The notes beneath the pieces were generated by a model, which did no database searches, had not been told where the DNA came from, and saw only the letters and a program-made list of their open reading frames with translations. Positions 12,893 through 23,925 of a stretch of DNA of 64,000 nt are shown piece after piece; position 1 is the stretch's first letter; each line of letters begins with the position of its first letter. A program made the translations under genes and the position numbers. Origin of the DNA: Symbiodinium natans (lineage: Eukaryota > Sar > Dinophyceae > Suessiales > Symbiodiniaceae); NCBI GenBank assembly GCA_905221605.1, contig CAJNDS010002701.1, positions 186,001 through 250,000 on the forward strand, read 5' to 3'.

Positions 12893-13085
12893 AACCCTAA
12901 GCCTTAAACCCTAAAACCCCTGAACCCTGAAACCCTGAAACCCCGAAAAGCCTGGGAGCCCTAGACCCTACACCCTACACCCTACACCCTACACCCTACA
13001 CCCTACACCCTACACCCTAAACCCTAAACCCTAAACCCGAAACCCTAAACCCTAAGCCCTACGCCCTAAACCCTAATACCCCAAA
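12893..13085 (-). repeat. Telomere-like array with a block of CCCTACA units
   Basis: CCCTACA repeats about eight times at 12962-13018. It is flanked by CCCTAAA and CCTGAAA units. Confidence 0.88.
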
Positions 13086-13177
13086 ACCCGAAAGCTGGCT
13101 TAGAGATCTGCTTTGGACCGATGACCGATTCGGCCTTGCGCTGGGCCACCCGCAGTTGCCACTCGGGTCCTACGGGT

Positions 13178-13255
13178 TTTAGGGTTTAGGGTTTAGGGTT
13201 TAGGGTTTAGGGTTTAGGGTTTAGGGTTTAGGGTTAAGGGTAGTTTAGGGCTCAG
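13178..13255 (+). repeat. Telomere-like array (TTTAGGG)
   Basis: About ten near-exact units, facing 12893-13085 across 92 bp. Confidence 0.85.
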
Positions 13256-14157
13256 GGTTGAAGGATTTCAGAACCGCGCTCGAAGAGCTCTTCCAGCATT
13301 GGGTTGGGACTGCTTATCCCTTGAGGACCTACAGCTGAGTCGCAATTCCTATGCAAGCATGTTCCAAAGGAACCTTTAGAGTTCTTCCAGGACCTAAACC
13401 TGCCAATGTCTTCTATGTGCGTCGGCCTCGGACTTGAAACGTCAGCCATAATGGCCCTGCTCCAACAAAACATCCAAAGCTCCACTCTAAAATTCGGACT
13501 TTCTAGAAGCCCACGAAGACCATTGTAGCCCTAAACCTTGAAACCTGAAAGCTGTAACGAACAGATCCAAGGCTCATAAGCTAACCTCGAACAGCTCAGC
13601 CTCAAAATGCTGACTACAAGCAGCTATTGCCTCATTCATTAAGATTTCGGTCTGGGGCTTTTGGTGCGTAGATTTCAGTACAGGTTTCTGGTGTTACAAA
13701 GTATATAGGCTGAGGGTGTCGGACGTCCTTCCAGGCCAGAAGTGGCTGAAGGACCAAAAAGGCCTGGCAAGGATTTTGTCAGGGAGATTCAGGGAGGCCT
13801 CATCCCCAAAAACGTTTTTTAAAAAGTTGGCCAACACGTTCCCTCCGCTACTTATGAGCACCACCCATGCTCACACCCTTGGGCCTACAGTCCCCAAGCC
13901 GAAGTTCTGCTCCCCATCCGAGATTTCTGGGCTTGGGTTCAAGAACATGAGCCCTGCAGGTCCCTGAACCACACCAAAGACAAAGTATCTAGGTCTCTTA
14001 CGACCCTTATCCGATTTAGGGAGTTCGGGTTTGAGGACGAGGATCGGACATGCTGGTTGCCGCAGCACGCAGTGAAAAGCGCCTCCCCTGGATCCCGAGC
14101 GACCCGACTGCAGACTGAGAGTTGCAGGGCCAACTCTAATGTCTTCTTCAGCCCTCA

Positions 14158-14305
14158 TCCCTCAACCCTGAACCCCTAAACCCCACAACCCCACAACCCC
14201 ACAACCCCACGACCCCTAAACCCCTAAACCCCTAAACCCCTAAACCCCTAAACCCCTAAACCCCTAAACCCCTAAACCCCTAAACCCCTAAACCCCTAAA
14301 CCCAT
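14158..14305 (-). repeat. Telomere-like array with CCACAACC and CCCCTAAA blocks
   Basis: CCCCACAA repeats four times, then eight-base CCCCTAAA units repeat about twelve times with near perfect regularity. Confidence 0.88.
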
Positions 14306-14920
14306 CTCAGGGCTTAGTATCCCGGCTTGGGTTGAAGCGCCAGGTGCATCCGGATGATCCCACAAGACTTTATAAGCTTTAATGCCGACCCTAAATGCAG
14401 CCCGTCACGGGCCTCGAGCTGCTGCACCGTAAGCATCGTCCAGGGAAGTGCGAAGTTACCACCACCTACAATCTCATTTTCGGGAGCTCGGGGATTGGGT
14501 ACAAATAACTAATCATGCTTTTGATGTGAGGTGCTTTTGCGGAGGTGAAGGGCTTCGGATGCAGTGGGTTGCGCTTACTTCAGGGCGCAGGACACGATGG
14601 GTGGCCCGAATGAACCCTGAAGACTCTCGAGAGCCCTTGACCAAACCTCAACCCCGAACCTCAAGACTGCAGGTTGTGGCGCCGGTTTTCGGGGGCCCCC
14701 AGTGTCTGGACGAGGCAACTGGAGCTTTGAATTGAGGTTTACGGCCTTTTAAGGTTTCATGGGTTGAGCCCTGGGCTCGAGGCTTCGAGACTCCGGCATC
14801 TAGGTGAACCCTAAACCCCCTGAGGCCTGGAGAAAACAGCCACTTGGTGTAAATGTTCATGGCCTCAGCTCTTGAGCTTTAGGCATTGGGGGCTTCAGGG
14901 GGTTCGTGTCGGCTCTGGGG

Positions 14921-15015
14921 TTTCGGGTTTAGGGTTTAGGTGGTTTAGGGTTTAGGGTTTTAGGGTTTTAGGGTTTAGGGTTTAGGGCTTAGGGCTTAGG
15001 GTTTAGGTTAGGGCC
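14921..15015 (+). repeat. Telomere-like array (TTTAGGG, degenerate)
   Basis: About twelve units with TTTTAGGG and CTTAGGG variants. Confidence 0.82.
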
Positions 15016-15025
15016 TTATCATTGC

Positions 15026-15084
15026 CTCTCAGCGGAACCAACTCTGGATTTAATTTGTTTGCTTGGGGCAATCCAGGGGACATG
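15026..15084 (-). CDS. Candidate internal exon (59 bp) with GC donor
   Basis: The acceptor is CTAG at 15085-15088 and the donor AGAG/GCAATG is of the GC type. The frame reads MSPGLPQANKLNPELVPLRG. It is embedded between two TTTAGGG arrays. The gene is unknown. Confidence 0.3.
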
Positions 15085-15094
15085 CTAGTAGCTC

Positions 15095-15236
15095 TGGGTT
15101 AGGGTTTAGGGTTTAGGGTTTCGGGTTTCGGGTTTCGGGTTTCGGGTTTCGGGTTTCGGGTTTAGGGTTTAGGGTTTAGGGTTTAGGGTTTAGGGTTTAG
15201 GGTTTAGGGTTTAGGGTTTAGGGTTTAGGTTCTGGG
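15095..15236 (+). repeat. Telomere-like array with TTTCGGG block
   Basis: Six TTTCGGG units (about 15119-15162) lie between exact TTTAGGG runs. Confidence 0.88.
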
Positions 15237-15751
15237 GGTGCTCTAGGGTTTGCAGGGTTTGTAGAGTTCCGGGCGACAAGGATTTGGGCTTTGGGCTTTT
15301 TGTTTCTTCCAGGGCTTGGAGGGCCTGTCAGGGGGTCCTGGGTTCCTGGACTAACTGGCTTGAGCTGCCAATTTGTTAAGGCTTTGGGCTTCTTGGCAGG
15401 GTTCGGCAGTTTGCACATGACAGGAAGCGACTCATTTCAAAGCTCTCGCACGAAGTTAGATGTTCACAAAGCTCGGATTGTGACCCATCTTAGTCACAAG
15501 TCATGCAATAGAAGCTACACCCCAAGCCCCCAAGGCCTAAGCACGCAAAGTGCCTTCAAGCGCAAAAGGGGGTCACCTTCGGCTCCGGAGCTTTTGACAT
15601 CGCTCAGGCTGCGCCGTGTGAATCCTAGACGTCCTAGGACGTCCTCGACTCTTCTCTGAGCTGGGCAGAATCGATTCGTTCACCTCTACTCCTGAAACCC
15701 ATCCAAAAATAAACGTGTCGGCCAACTGAAGTTGGAAACTGGAGGGCACCC

Positions 15752-15845
15752 GAAACCCTAAACCCTAACCCTAAACTCTAAACCCTAAACCCTAAACCCT
15801 AAACCCCAAACCCTACACCCTGCACCCTGCACCCTAAACCCTGAC
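15752..15845 (-). repeat. Telomere-like array (CCCTAAA with CCCTGCA)
   Basis: About twelve units. The exon candidate at 15862-15944 separates it from the TTTAGGG array at 15952. Confidence 0.85.
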
Positions 15846-15861
15846 CAAACTCAGCCCTCAC

Positions 15862-15944
15862 TCGAGCTCCCGGGCGCAGTTCAGCACCACGAAGATGAGC
15901 GAGCTGACTGCACCCGCGAGCTGCGCTTCCCAAGTCATGGCCGC
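15862..15944 (-). CDS. Candidate internal exon (83 bp) of a membrane-type protein
   Basis: The acceptor CGTCAG and donor GTGAGG are both canonical. The frame reads MTWEAQLAGAVSSLIFVVLN, with a hydrophobic core that could be half a membrane segment. On the minus strand it is preceded by a CCCTAAA array and followed by TTTAGGG words. Confidence 0.4.
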
Positions 15945-15951
15945 CTGACGG

Positions 15952-16016
15952 TTCAGGGTTTAGGGTTTAGGGTTTAGGGTTTAGGGTTTAGGGTTTACGG
16001 TTTCGGGTTTAGGGTA
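15952..16016 (+). repeat. Telomere-like array (TTTAGGG)
   Basis: Nine units. A MITE-like hairpin begins 11 bp to the right. Confidence 0.85.
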
Positions 16017-16026
16017 ATGGACGATA

Positions 16027-16087
16027 CTAACAGTCCTTCATAGGGAGTTTCATAGGGGATACTATAATCCCTATTCAGGACTGTTAG
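16027..16087. repeat. MITE-like hairpin, copy 1 (61 bp)
   Basis: CTAACAGTCCTTCATAGGGA faces its near reverse complement ending AGGACTGTTAG. The size and arms match the copy at 18549-18609. The right flank carries GGAACATCCCAAA. Confidence 0.75.
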
Positions 16088-17097
16088 AAAAAAGTGGAAC
16101 ATCCCAAATTTGAGGGTTTAAAGACTAGTGGGGTTTTGTTTGTGGGAGCCAGGCCCTGGGGTTGAATTCACGGGTTTGGGGCTTGGGCTTAGGCTTCAAC
16201 ATTCCCTTATACGCCCGAAGCCGTTTCTGGGTCAAGTTGTGGGTTGGTATCTAAGCTACATAGTCTGGGCCGTAGTTTAGGGAGGGTTTATGCTCTCCGC
16301 AAAGAAGCATAAGTGGAGTGCCCTGAGGGTAGGGAGAGGGCTGATGCGTGTTCAGAGCATCCAACACAGCATGCCACTGAAAATCTTAAAAGAATATGTT
16401 GCCGTTGCTACTCCGAAAAACCCTGAAACATCCGAACCCAAGTTCGCCTCAGCCCTCCGCTCCGCGCTCGTGAATCTCCAAACCCAGGCACGCTCCCTTG
16501 TCGTCGGGCTAAAAAAGCAGAACTCCAGCCTTCACAACCAATGGCGGCCATCAGGCAATGGTCATCAGCATGTAGGAGTAAATGGTCCAAAACAAGCTGC
16601 AGACGCCATAGGGTGACTCTCTCAAGGGATTGAGGGAGGGTTTTATTCATATCGAGGCGTAGGGATGCAGCAATGTTCAAGGCACAAGGCTCTATGGCGC
16701 TACGAGGAGTTTAGGTCTTCAGGCCCTTGGTCTTCGAAAAAATTTGCGGCTCGGGGTCCAAGGGGCGTAAGGGGCTTGAGGCCAACAAGCTCTTAAGGGC
16801 TCTACTGTAGGGGTCTTGAAAAGGCGAGAAAGGGTTTGATCTCAGGAAACAGGCACGAAGTACTTGGGGGCAAGGCCAACCCTGACTGTACTGTAGATTG
16901 CATCTGCGAACACAGGGTTTTACATCTTTGGATCAGTTCAGGAGGCTTGTGGCTTTTGGGCGTCGGCCTCGGGGAGGACTGGGTTAAGAATAAACGCAGA
17001 GCGAAATTCCGGGGAGCCGGTCGCGTGCATATAGGGTGATCAGGCCTTGGCTTTAGGGTCCTGTCTGTCGGGCGTCAAGAGGGAGTGTGGTCCCCCT

Positions 17098-17143
17098 CGC
17101 CCTAACCCCTAAACCCCAAACCCTAAACCCTAAACCCTATGAA
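17098..17143 (-). repeat. Short telomere-like tract (CCCTAAA)
   Basis: About six units, paired with the TTTAGGG array at 17288 across 144 bp. Confidence 0.75.
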
Positions 17144-17287
17144 AACCCAGATGCAGCATCGTTTGTTGTGGCGAATCTTGCGCTCGCTGCCAGGTCTGTA
17201 CCACTCCGGAGGCAGCCGGGAACGTGTCCCGCTCACCGGAGGAAAAAGTTGGCCGCCGCGGCTGAGCCGAAGCAACACAAGGGCCTG

Positions 17288-17440
17288 GGTCGGTTTACGG
17301 TTTAGGGTTTAGGGTTTAGGGTTTAGGGTTTAGGCTTAGGGTTTAGGGTTCAGGGTTTAGGGTTCAACCAAGGGCTTAGGGAGTAGGGTTTAGGGTTTGG
17401 GGTTTAGTGTAGGGTTTTGTTTAGGGTTCGGGTTTGGGGG
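17288..17440 (+). repeat. Telomere-like array (TTTAGGG, degenerate to the right)
   Basis: Exact units at the left decay into TTTGGGG and TTCAGGG words. Confidence 0.8.
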
Positions 17441-18548
17441 TTCAGGGTTGGAGGGGGAGTGCTTGAGTGCTTTCAGAAATTGTCTCGGAGTTCAAGTAGT
17501 TTCGGAGCTTGATCATGCCTTGGGCTCAACTTCACCCGAAGAGACTGCAGCCAATTCAGACCAGGCAACGACAAATCGAAAGAGCGAAAGAACGCGTGTA
17601 ATCACCGTCGTTTTCGGCTCGCTCTGTGGCTCTGTGTCTCCCACTACGATCTTCGTTGATCGCAACCTTCGGACGCAGTAAGTCCTTCAAACGACAACAC
17701 GCTAAGTCATAAGGTCCTAAGTGTTAGTGGGGATCCTCTGAGGTCTGGACAGGCGGTGCGTAGATGAGGCAGTCGTGCAGAATTCATGATAGCTCGCAGC
17801 TGTTCCTTTGAGTCCAAAGCCGAGGCTTGTGTAAACATCTTCATTAAACGCTTGAAGGAACTTCCAAACATTGCCCTCAAGATGGGCAGCTGAATCACTT
17901 CCACCTGTGAATGCGGCCCGACTAACATCTGACCAAGCCTCGTGGTACTGCATGAAGTTATGATCTCAGATGTGGAGACTTCCTCGCCCCAAAGAAAGTG
18001 GTTTTCAATGCCCAACTGAGCCCAAAAGCTGCCAACATAACCGCGAATGTTTTGTGCCCCCCCCCCCCCCCCCCCCTCCCCCCAAACCCGGAAAATGGCA
18101 CCCTGCACGGAAGCAGCTCCAAACCCAAGCTTAAGCCACACTGTAGATCCTAAACTGCAGCTGGGAAGTGCTCTGCATTGCAACGGAAGTGCTGAAGACC
18201 CAAGTTTCAAGTTCGATACGCTGGAAGGACAAAAAATTCTTCTTGACGGCCATTTAACTTCACCATTGTGCATAACAAGGCTCAACTAATCAAACCTCAA
18301 CACCTGCAACATTCAACTGCTAATGAATGGTCTGGTAAAAGCAATCCGCCTGGCCGAGGGGCGCAGCTACTTCGCCTTCGGCAGACGGACACCGAGAGCC
18401 TTGTTCCTGGAAACAGCGCGAGGGTGCAGTTCAGATCCCCCCGTGACCCCACGCAAGTTACAAGCCCTAGAAAAGCCAGCGGTCTGTGATGGGACATGGA
18501 AAATTGAAGTGGCTCAATAGGCACAATTTTGGGATGTTCCCCCTGATA

Positions 18549-18609
18549 CTAACAGTCCTTAATAGGGATTCTAGTACCCCCTATCATAATCCCTACTAAG
18601 GACTGTTAG
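18549..18609. repeat. MITE-like hairpin, copy 2 (61 bp)
   Basis: Arms CTAACAGTCCTTAATAGGGA and its reverse complement differ at one position over 22 bases. The left flank has TTTTGGGATGTTCC, which appears inverted on the right of copy 1, so the full element is about 95 bp. Confidence 0.75.
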
Positions 18610-19551
18610 TAAAAGGGGGGAACAACTCAAGGCACCTTACAAACCTTGGGAGCTGCCGAGATTTGGGCCTAAAGGCCTTAAACCCCGCGGGAGCCGCTGG
18701 ACCTCTTTAGTGATAAGCACTTAAGTAGGCTTAGAACATCCTCCCCAAAGAAATATAAAAAAACTAGGTGCACGGAGTGCAGGGATACTCACCGGGAAAC
18801 AGTGTTGGGACATTTGGGGCACTCTTGAGACTCTCGGCGAGATTTTCTGAGGTGGGGCGAGGGCAACCCAGGAACGCATTGCCTTGCGGGATTCTCGACA
18901 GGATACTCTGCAGGATGTTCTTTGGATGGGCATTTCGGATGCTCTCGTGGCATTCTCTACCGCAACGTCTGTGCGTCGGGAAGAGCTGTGTAAAACTCTA
19001 GCCACCCACACCCAAGGTAGGGAAGAAGGCTGCAGACACGGCACGGGTTGTGCTTGTCCGAAAAAGCCCCCAGCAACCACAGAACAATGAGGGCTTCAGG
19101 CAACCGCAGCCAAGATGCAGCTTGTTGATGATGGCGCCATTCGGAATGGCCTCGCAGTTCGTACTCAAGAGTCCAAGGCAGATAAGGGAAGTAACTCGCC
19201 TCGCCGATTTGAGCCCAAACCCTAATCTCCAACCTGAAACTTGTTGAACTCCAAAGCCCCTTTGTATCCCTAAACCCGTCAGCATCTGCCTTGCCAGACT
19301 CATACTCGTTGATGACGCTGCCCTGCGCACAGCTCCAGGTTGGGATCGGATTTGCTTCGGTTTTCCCACTGCAGCTTGGGCTGCTTCCTCAAGCGCCCAA
19401 ACTCGCAGATTGGCATTGTGCACCCAAAAGCCGCAGATTGGGATCGCAGGTATCTCTGTATTCAAGCACCATGGGTGCTTAGGGTCATGACCAATGTACG
19501 TCGTCAAGGGCTTCTTAAATGAGCCTAAACCACCACAAACCCACCCCGAAC

Positions 19552-19628
19552 CCTCGGCGTCCTTCTCGTTGATGGCTGTTGCTAGGGCGGTCTGCGTCAT
19601 CTTCTTCGCCAGACGCGCCTGGTCATCC
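19552..19628 (-). CDS. Candidate internal exon (77 bp)
   Basis: This is an open frame between an AG acceptor (19629-19630) and a GT donor at 19551. It reads RLAKKMTQTALATAINEKDA, which is strongly helix-like and protein-like. The gene is unknown. It lies on the same strand as the exon at 19961-20152, but the phases of the two as drawn do not fit directly. Confidence 0.35.
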
Positions 19629-19960
19629 CTAGAACCTCCTAAACCCGGTCACCCTCACCTCGAAGCTAAAGGTTGAAGCTTCTCCCTGCCGCATCTCGGG
19701 CCTTCAGAGACACAAAGCCAAGGCCAAGGTATGAACACGCGAAGCCGGGCCAAACAACTCTCGGTGGTGCGGTGGGTATGCTGCATGAATGCTGGGTGGC
19801 GAGGTAGCTGGTTGAGATGGGGTAGATTCTGTTGGTTTATAATTGCTGCGGCTGGCCAAGGAGCCTAAGACACGTGACGCGGAAAAGCTAAAGTCGCGGC
19901 TACGTCTCAAGGAGGCTGAAGCAGGCGCGCTTCGACTCCCCAGTAGGCCCGAAACCAAAC

Positions 19961-20152
19961 CCTGCAACTGGTTCAGATGCTGGGTAAGGAGGTAGTTAGA
20001 GGAGACGGAGCGACCTCGGAAGCCCGGGCGAGTGGCCTGCTGGAGGGCGGTCTTGAATTCGTGCGACACGGTGGCGTGTCGGAAGGTCTCACCGTTCTCC
20101 TGGCCGGTAGAGCTGGATGGCCCTGAGACATCGCCCGAGCAATCCCCTCCCC
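19961..20152 (-). CDS. Candidate exon (192 bp), unknown protein
   Basis: The acceptor AATTAG at 20153-20158 opens a frame that reads GQENGETFRHATVSHEFKTA and then LQQATRPGFRGRSV. A possible GT donor is at 19960-19959, though the frame stays open further. Composition is clearly protein-like. No family is recognised. Confidence 0.45.
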
Positions 20153-22253
20153 CTAATTGTAAACTTTCAACCCACCCCTACCCCCTAATACCAAATACCC
20201 CCCCATATACTCAAATATAACTATAACAGGGATATTTAGGGAGGTTTAAGATTAGGGGCTGGTGGCCCCCCAAGATTCTGCGAGGAGCCGCAGCCGGCGA
20301 ATGGACCCCAAAACAAGGCGAGCTCGCATCTAGCTTCTTCGCATTGGGCACCGTGGAGTGCGCGGACCTGGGTGGTGGCGCAGCAAGGTTCGGACACGAT
20401 TGGGGCATCGAAGCCCTGAGGTCTAAACGAAAACGAACCCCCAACTCCGACCAGCTCCGACGAATCCCGACCCCTCCCAACTTCCATCCAAAAAGCCCGC
20501 GACGCGGGACTCCCGAAGGCCTGGGGTCTCAAGGACCAGCCGCCGGAAAACCAGAAAGCTTAAGCGTTTTGAGCTTCAGGGTTAAGGGCTCAACTGTTAA
20601 ACCTTGAACAAGTTGTAGGCAAGTCTGAGCAGGCGGCGTGTTGGTGCCAGCTGAAAACCTGAGGAGCTTAGGCTTTGAGGGATTTTGGGCCCACAGGCCT
20701 GATGTCTCCAATAACCCCATGACTACCCCTCGCCGTAAGGCTCTTGAGGGATTGGGGGGGTTAGACCTCAAGGCCTCTCATCTCTGCAGGGGATGCCCGT
20801 TGTTAAGCCAGGAAAGGGCTGCGACTCTTCTGCTAGCGTTTGGTGTCGTAGGTTGTGGTTTTGGGCTATGGTACAGATTCTGATACTGTGTGCCCCAACT
20901 TGTAAACTTTTTAAACTTAACCCTCCTTTTGTGAAAACTCCACCAACAGCTAAACGACGAACCTAAACCTCCCGAACGCCAAACGTGAGGCCACGGCTTC
21001 TTGTCTGTCTCAACATAGCCTCCTGTTCGGCGAGCAGCGTTCACCTGTGCGGGGGATACACATAGGACATAGCTGCAAACCCCATATAACCCCATATAAC
21101 CCCATAAAACCATGCCATCTGAACCCTCAACCCTGGGGCCTCTGTCGCACTCTTGGCACTCTTGCCCTTTGGAGCGGACTTCTGCCAGACCTGGGCCCAG
21201 AGCTCTCACCTGAACTCTCCCCAGCTAGCACTTTGGGCCTTTGGTGCTTGGGCCGAGGGATCTAGTACTGCCAAATTAGGTCTCACCTCAGCCTTTAAAG
21301 GCCCTACATCCGAGTGTAGGTGGCTCAGGGCTTAGGGCTTTTAGGTTTTTGGCGTCACAGGATGCCATTACCACACAGCCAGCTGCCATGCGAACACACT
21401 ACGGCTTCCATACCTGCCGACTTGGCCTCCAGGACTCTGTGATATTGTGTGACGCAAACCCTCCGAAGGAGCAGTGCCGTAGTACCGTTAAAGAGGAGCC
21501 AGCCTGAGCACTAAAGTGCCATTAAGAGCCCCCCCCCCCCCCTCTGGAAAGACCTTAAGGTGTAAGGCTGAGTCTGCGGATTCTTGCGGAATTCTGTGAC
21601 GCTCTGGCTGCCTGGGCTCCCGGACGACCGGCTCCCAGTCCTGGCATCTGCTTCTGTAGCCGCACACAAAGCTCAGGGGTTTGGGAGTTTGGGGCTTCTA
21701 GAGCGTGTAGCGCTTGTAGGACTTCCGGTTAATTAAGGGCTTCGCGGAGCTCCAGTGCTTCAGGATTATTTGGACCTGAAAAAATAAGCCCTGGAGTGAG
21801 CGGGCCCTGTGGTCCCCATTTCCCCCCCAGTCATGAGGCGCCGTGCCAGATGTCCCAAATGTCCTTCCCGGCTCAGCAGCACATAGCAGCACACCCCTTT
21901 CCACGGAAAACGCTGGTCAGGAGTAGAAGAAGGAAAGAACACATCGGGATTGCCAACCCCCTTTGCCTATGACATCCCAGAGCAATCATTCAGCTCTCTG
22001 CATCTGGGGGGCCGGAATTCAGGGCCTTTCTAGGATCAGGGACCAAGGTTTAGGGCTTTGCTCCTAAATCCTGGCAAGTACCAAGCCCAACAAACACCCC
22101 CAAACTGACGAAAAACATCTCCTACAGGCCCGACACCCTAACCTCTGCACCTTAAAGCTTGAACCCAAGTATTCCCTAGAACCGACAAACACCATCGGCA
22201 GCACTGAGGATGTTTGAAGCGATGGGCCACTAGGCATGACCTTGGAGTGCTTT

Positions 22254-22472
22254 GGAGTTTAGGGTTTAGGGTTTAGGGCTTAGGGTTTAGGGGTTTAGGG
22301 GTTTAGGGTTTAGGGTTAGGGTTTAGGGTTAGGGTTTAGGGCTTAGGGCTTAGGGTTTAGGGTTTAGGGTTTAGGGTTTAGGGTTTAGGGTTCAGGGTTT
22401 AGGGTTTAGGGTTTAGGGTTTAGGGTTTGGGGTTTAGGGTTTAGGGTTTAGGGTTAGGGTTTAGGGTTTGGA
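22254..22472 (+). repeat. Longest telomere-like array (TTTAGGG)
   Basis: About thirty units with TTAGGG, CTTAGGG and TTTGGGG variants. Confidence 0.88.
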
Positions 22473-22654
22473 ACCGCGGCTGTTCGGGTTTGGGTTGCTG
22501 CTCTTCAACAAATATCTTTCGGATGACCCTGACCCCCACAGCCCAACAAAACAAGATCTGCCCAGGATGAATGCGTTATGGGACTGAGGGCCTAGGGACT
22601 TCATCATGAGAAGTCTCTGACGCTTCAGAGGCTTTCAGGTCTGAGGCTTTAGGT

Positions 22655-22703
22655 TGCTGGGGTTTGGGGTTTTGGGGTTTTGGGGTTTTGGGGTTTTGGG
22701 GTT
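22655..22703 (+). repeat. TTTTGGGG repeat
   Basis: Five to six eight-base TTTTGGGG units, a variant distinct from the seven-base arrays around it. Confidence 0.8.
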
Positions 22704-23283
22704 GTTCTGCCAAACTACGTGGAACGTCAACAATCAACCCTTGCACCTTGCCCAGGGGAAAAAACAACCTAAAACCCTAAATCCTCTAAACCTGTGGAAA
22801 AGGTCTAGGGGTTTCAGGGCTTCGGAACTCGAACCAACAGTCGTTCAGGGAACGGGGGTTTGGGCTTCAAGGCAGGCTTGCGGTCCGTTTACGGGGATTC
22901 AGGGAGTTTTAAAGGCATTTGGAGGCTAAAACCCTACACCTCCACACAACCCGCAAACCTGAAACCCTAACCTGTAACCAGACCCTAGAACCCCAACTTC
23001 CCTTCCGAGCAAGCAAGCAGTACGATCTGGGTGTTGGCACGAGTTTGCAGAGGGAGCTGCTTGGCCGTTGCAATTGCAGCGATGGGGCTTTGGGTTGAGG
23101 GGCTTTGGGGTTCAGAGGTCGGCACACCCTCTATCCCAGAATCCAGCTCTCCTGAACGAGAGAACTTCACCTCAAGACGCAGGTCTTTTTTCCCGGCATT
23201 GCAGAGAGGCGTTACGTGGTCCTGTTTCTGGGCTACGCCCGCACAGGCACTTGGTGCAAAGTTCGGGATTCCATCATCACAGT

Positions 23284-23496
23284 ACAGGTGGATGCTTTAG
23301 CGCAGTGTCGGAATTCTACCAGTGTTCTCAATGCGGGGTCAAGACCATGTATCCCGGAACCGGTTTTGTTAGTTCTTCTTACGACTTGTTGACCGGTACA
23401 GGGCAGGTCTCCCTTAATCTGCCAGCCCCCAACAAGCAGCAACAACCATGTACCCCAACTGGCGGACAGGCGTGGCTTCTCTGTTCGGACTGTTGA
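23284..23496 (+). CDS. Candidate terminal exon with two CxxC pairs
   Basis: The plus-strand frame reads SEFYQCSQCGVKTMYPGTGF and ends GGQAWLLCSDC at a stop at 23494-23496. The CSQC and CSDC pairs suggest a zinc-binding tail. No clear acceptor was chosen. It is the only reasonable coding signal in this stretch. Confidence 0.25.
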   Translation, partial: TGGCFSAVSEFYQCSQCGVKTMYPGTGFVSSSYDLLTGTGQVSLNLPAPNKQQQPCTPTGGQAWLLCSDC

Positions 23497-23778
23497 ATTC
23501 CAATATTCTTTACATCTGACCATCTGGTTTTAAGCCAGGCATCCGCTATCTGTGACACCCTGAGCATGTCACCCCTGATATCCTAATCTAAGAAGATGTT
23601 TTGTACGAATCCTAGAATGGGTCTGAATTATCGTAATCATCTGCTCAAAGTTAGGTTTTGAGTTACAGCGTTCAGCTCTCACGACGGAAATCCCCAGGTT
23701 GAGGCTGTCTTTGGCCCACGACATGTTCAACTGTGCTTTGACAGCCGTGTCCTGCGCCATGCCAATCCAACTCTTTTC

Positions 23779-23925
23779 TAGGGTTCTTAAGGGGGGCGGG
23801 CTCAAGGGGGGTAGGTACCTAGGGGACCTTAAGGGAAGCTTAGGGAGCCTTAGGGACTACTAGGGAGTACTAGGGAACCTTGGGTTACACACCCCGCTTG
23901 AACCCCCCTCCCTTAAGAACTCTAT
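23779..23925. repeat. MITE-like inverted-repeat element, about 147 bp
   Basis: GTTCTTAAGGGGGG at the left faces CCCTTAAGAAC at the right. The inside holds several CTTAGGGA words. TCTAG / TCTATA lie at the outer edges. Confidence 0.55.

Noticed and set aside
18998-19600. 200-residue minus-strand frame taken as one protein
   Set aside because: Only the first part (the exon candidate at 19552-19628) looks coding. The rest reads through what is probably intron.
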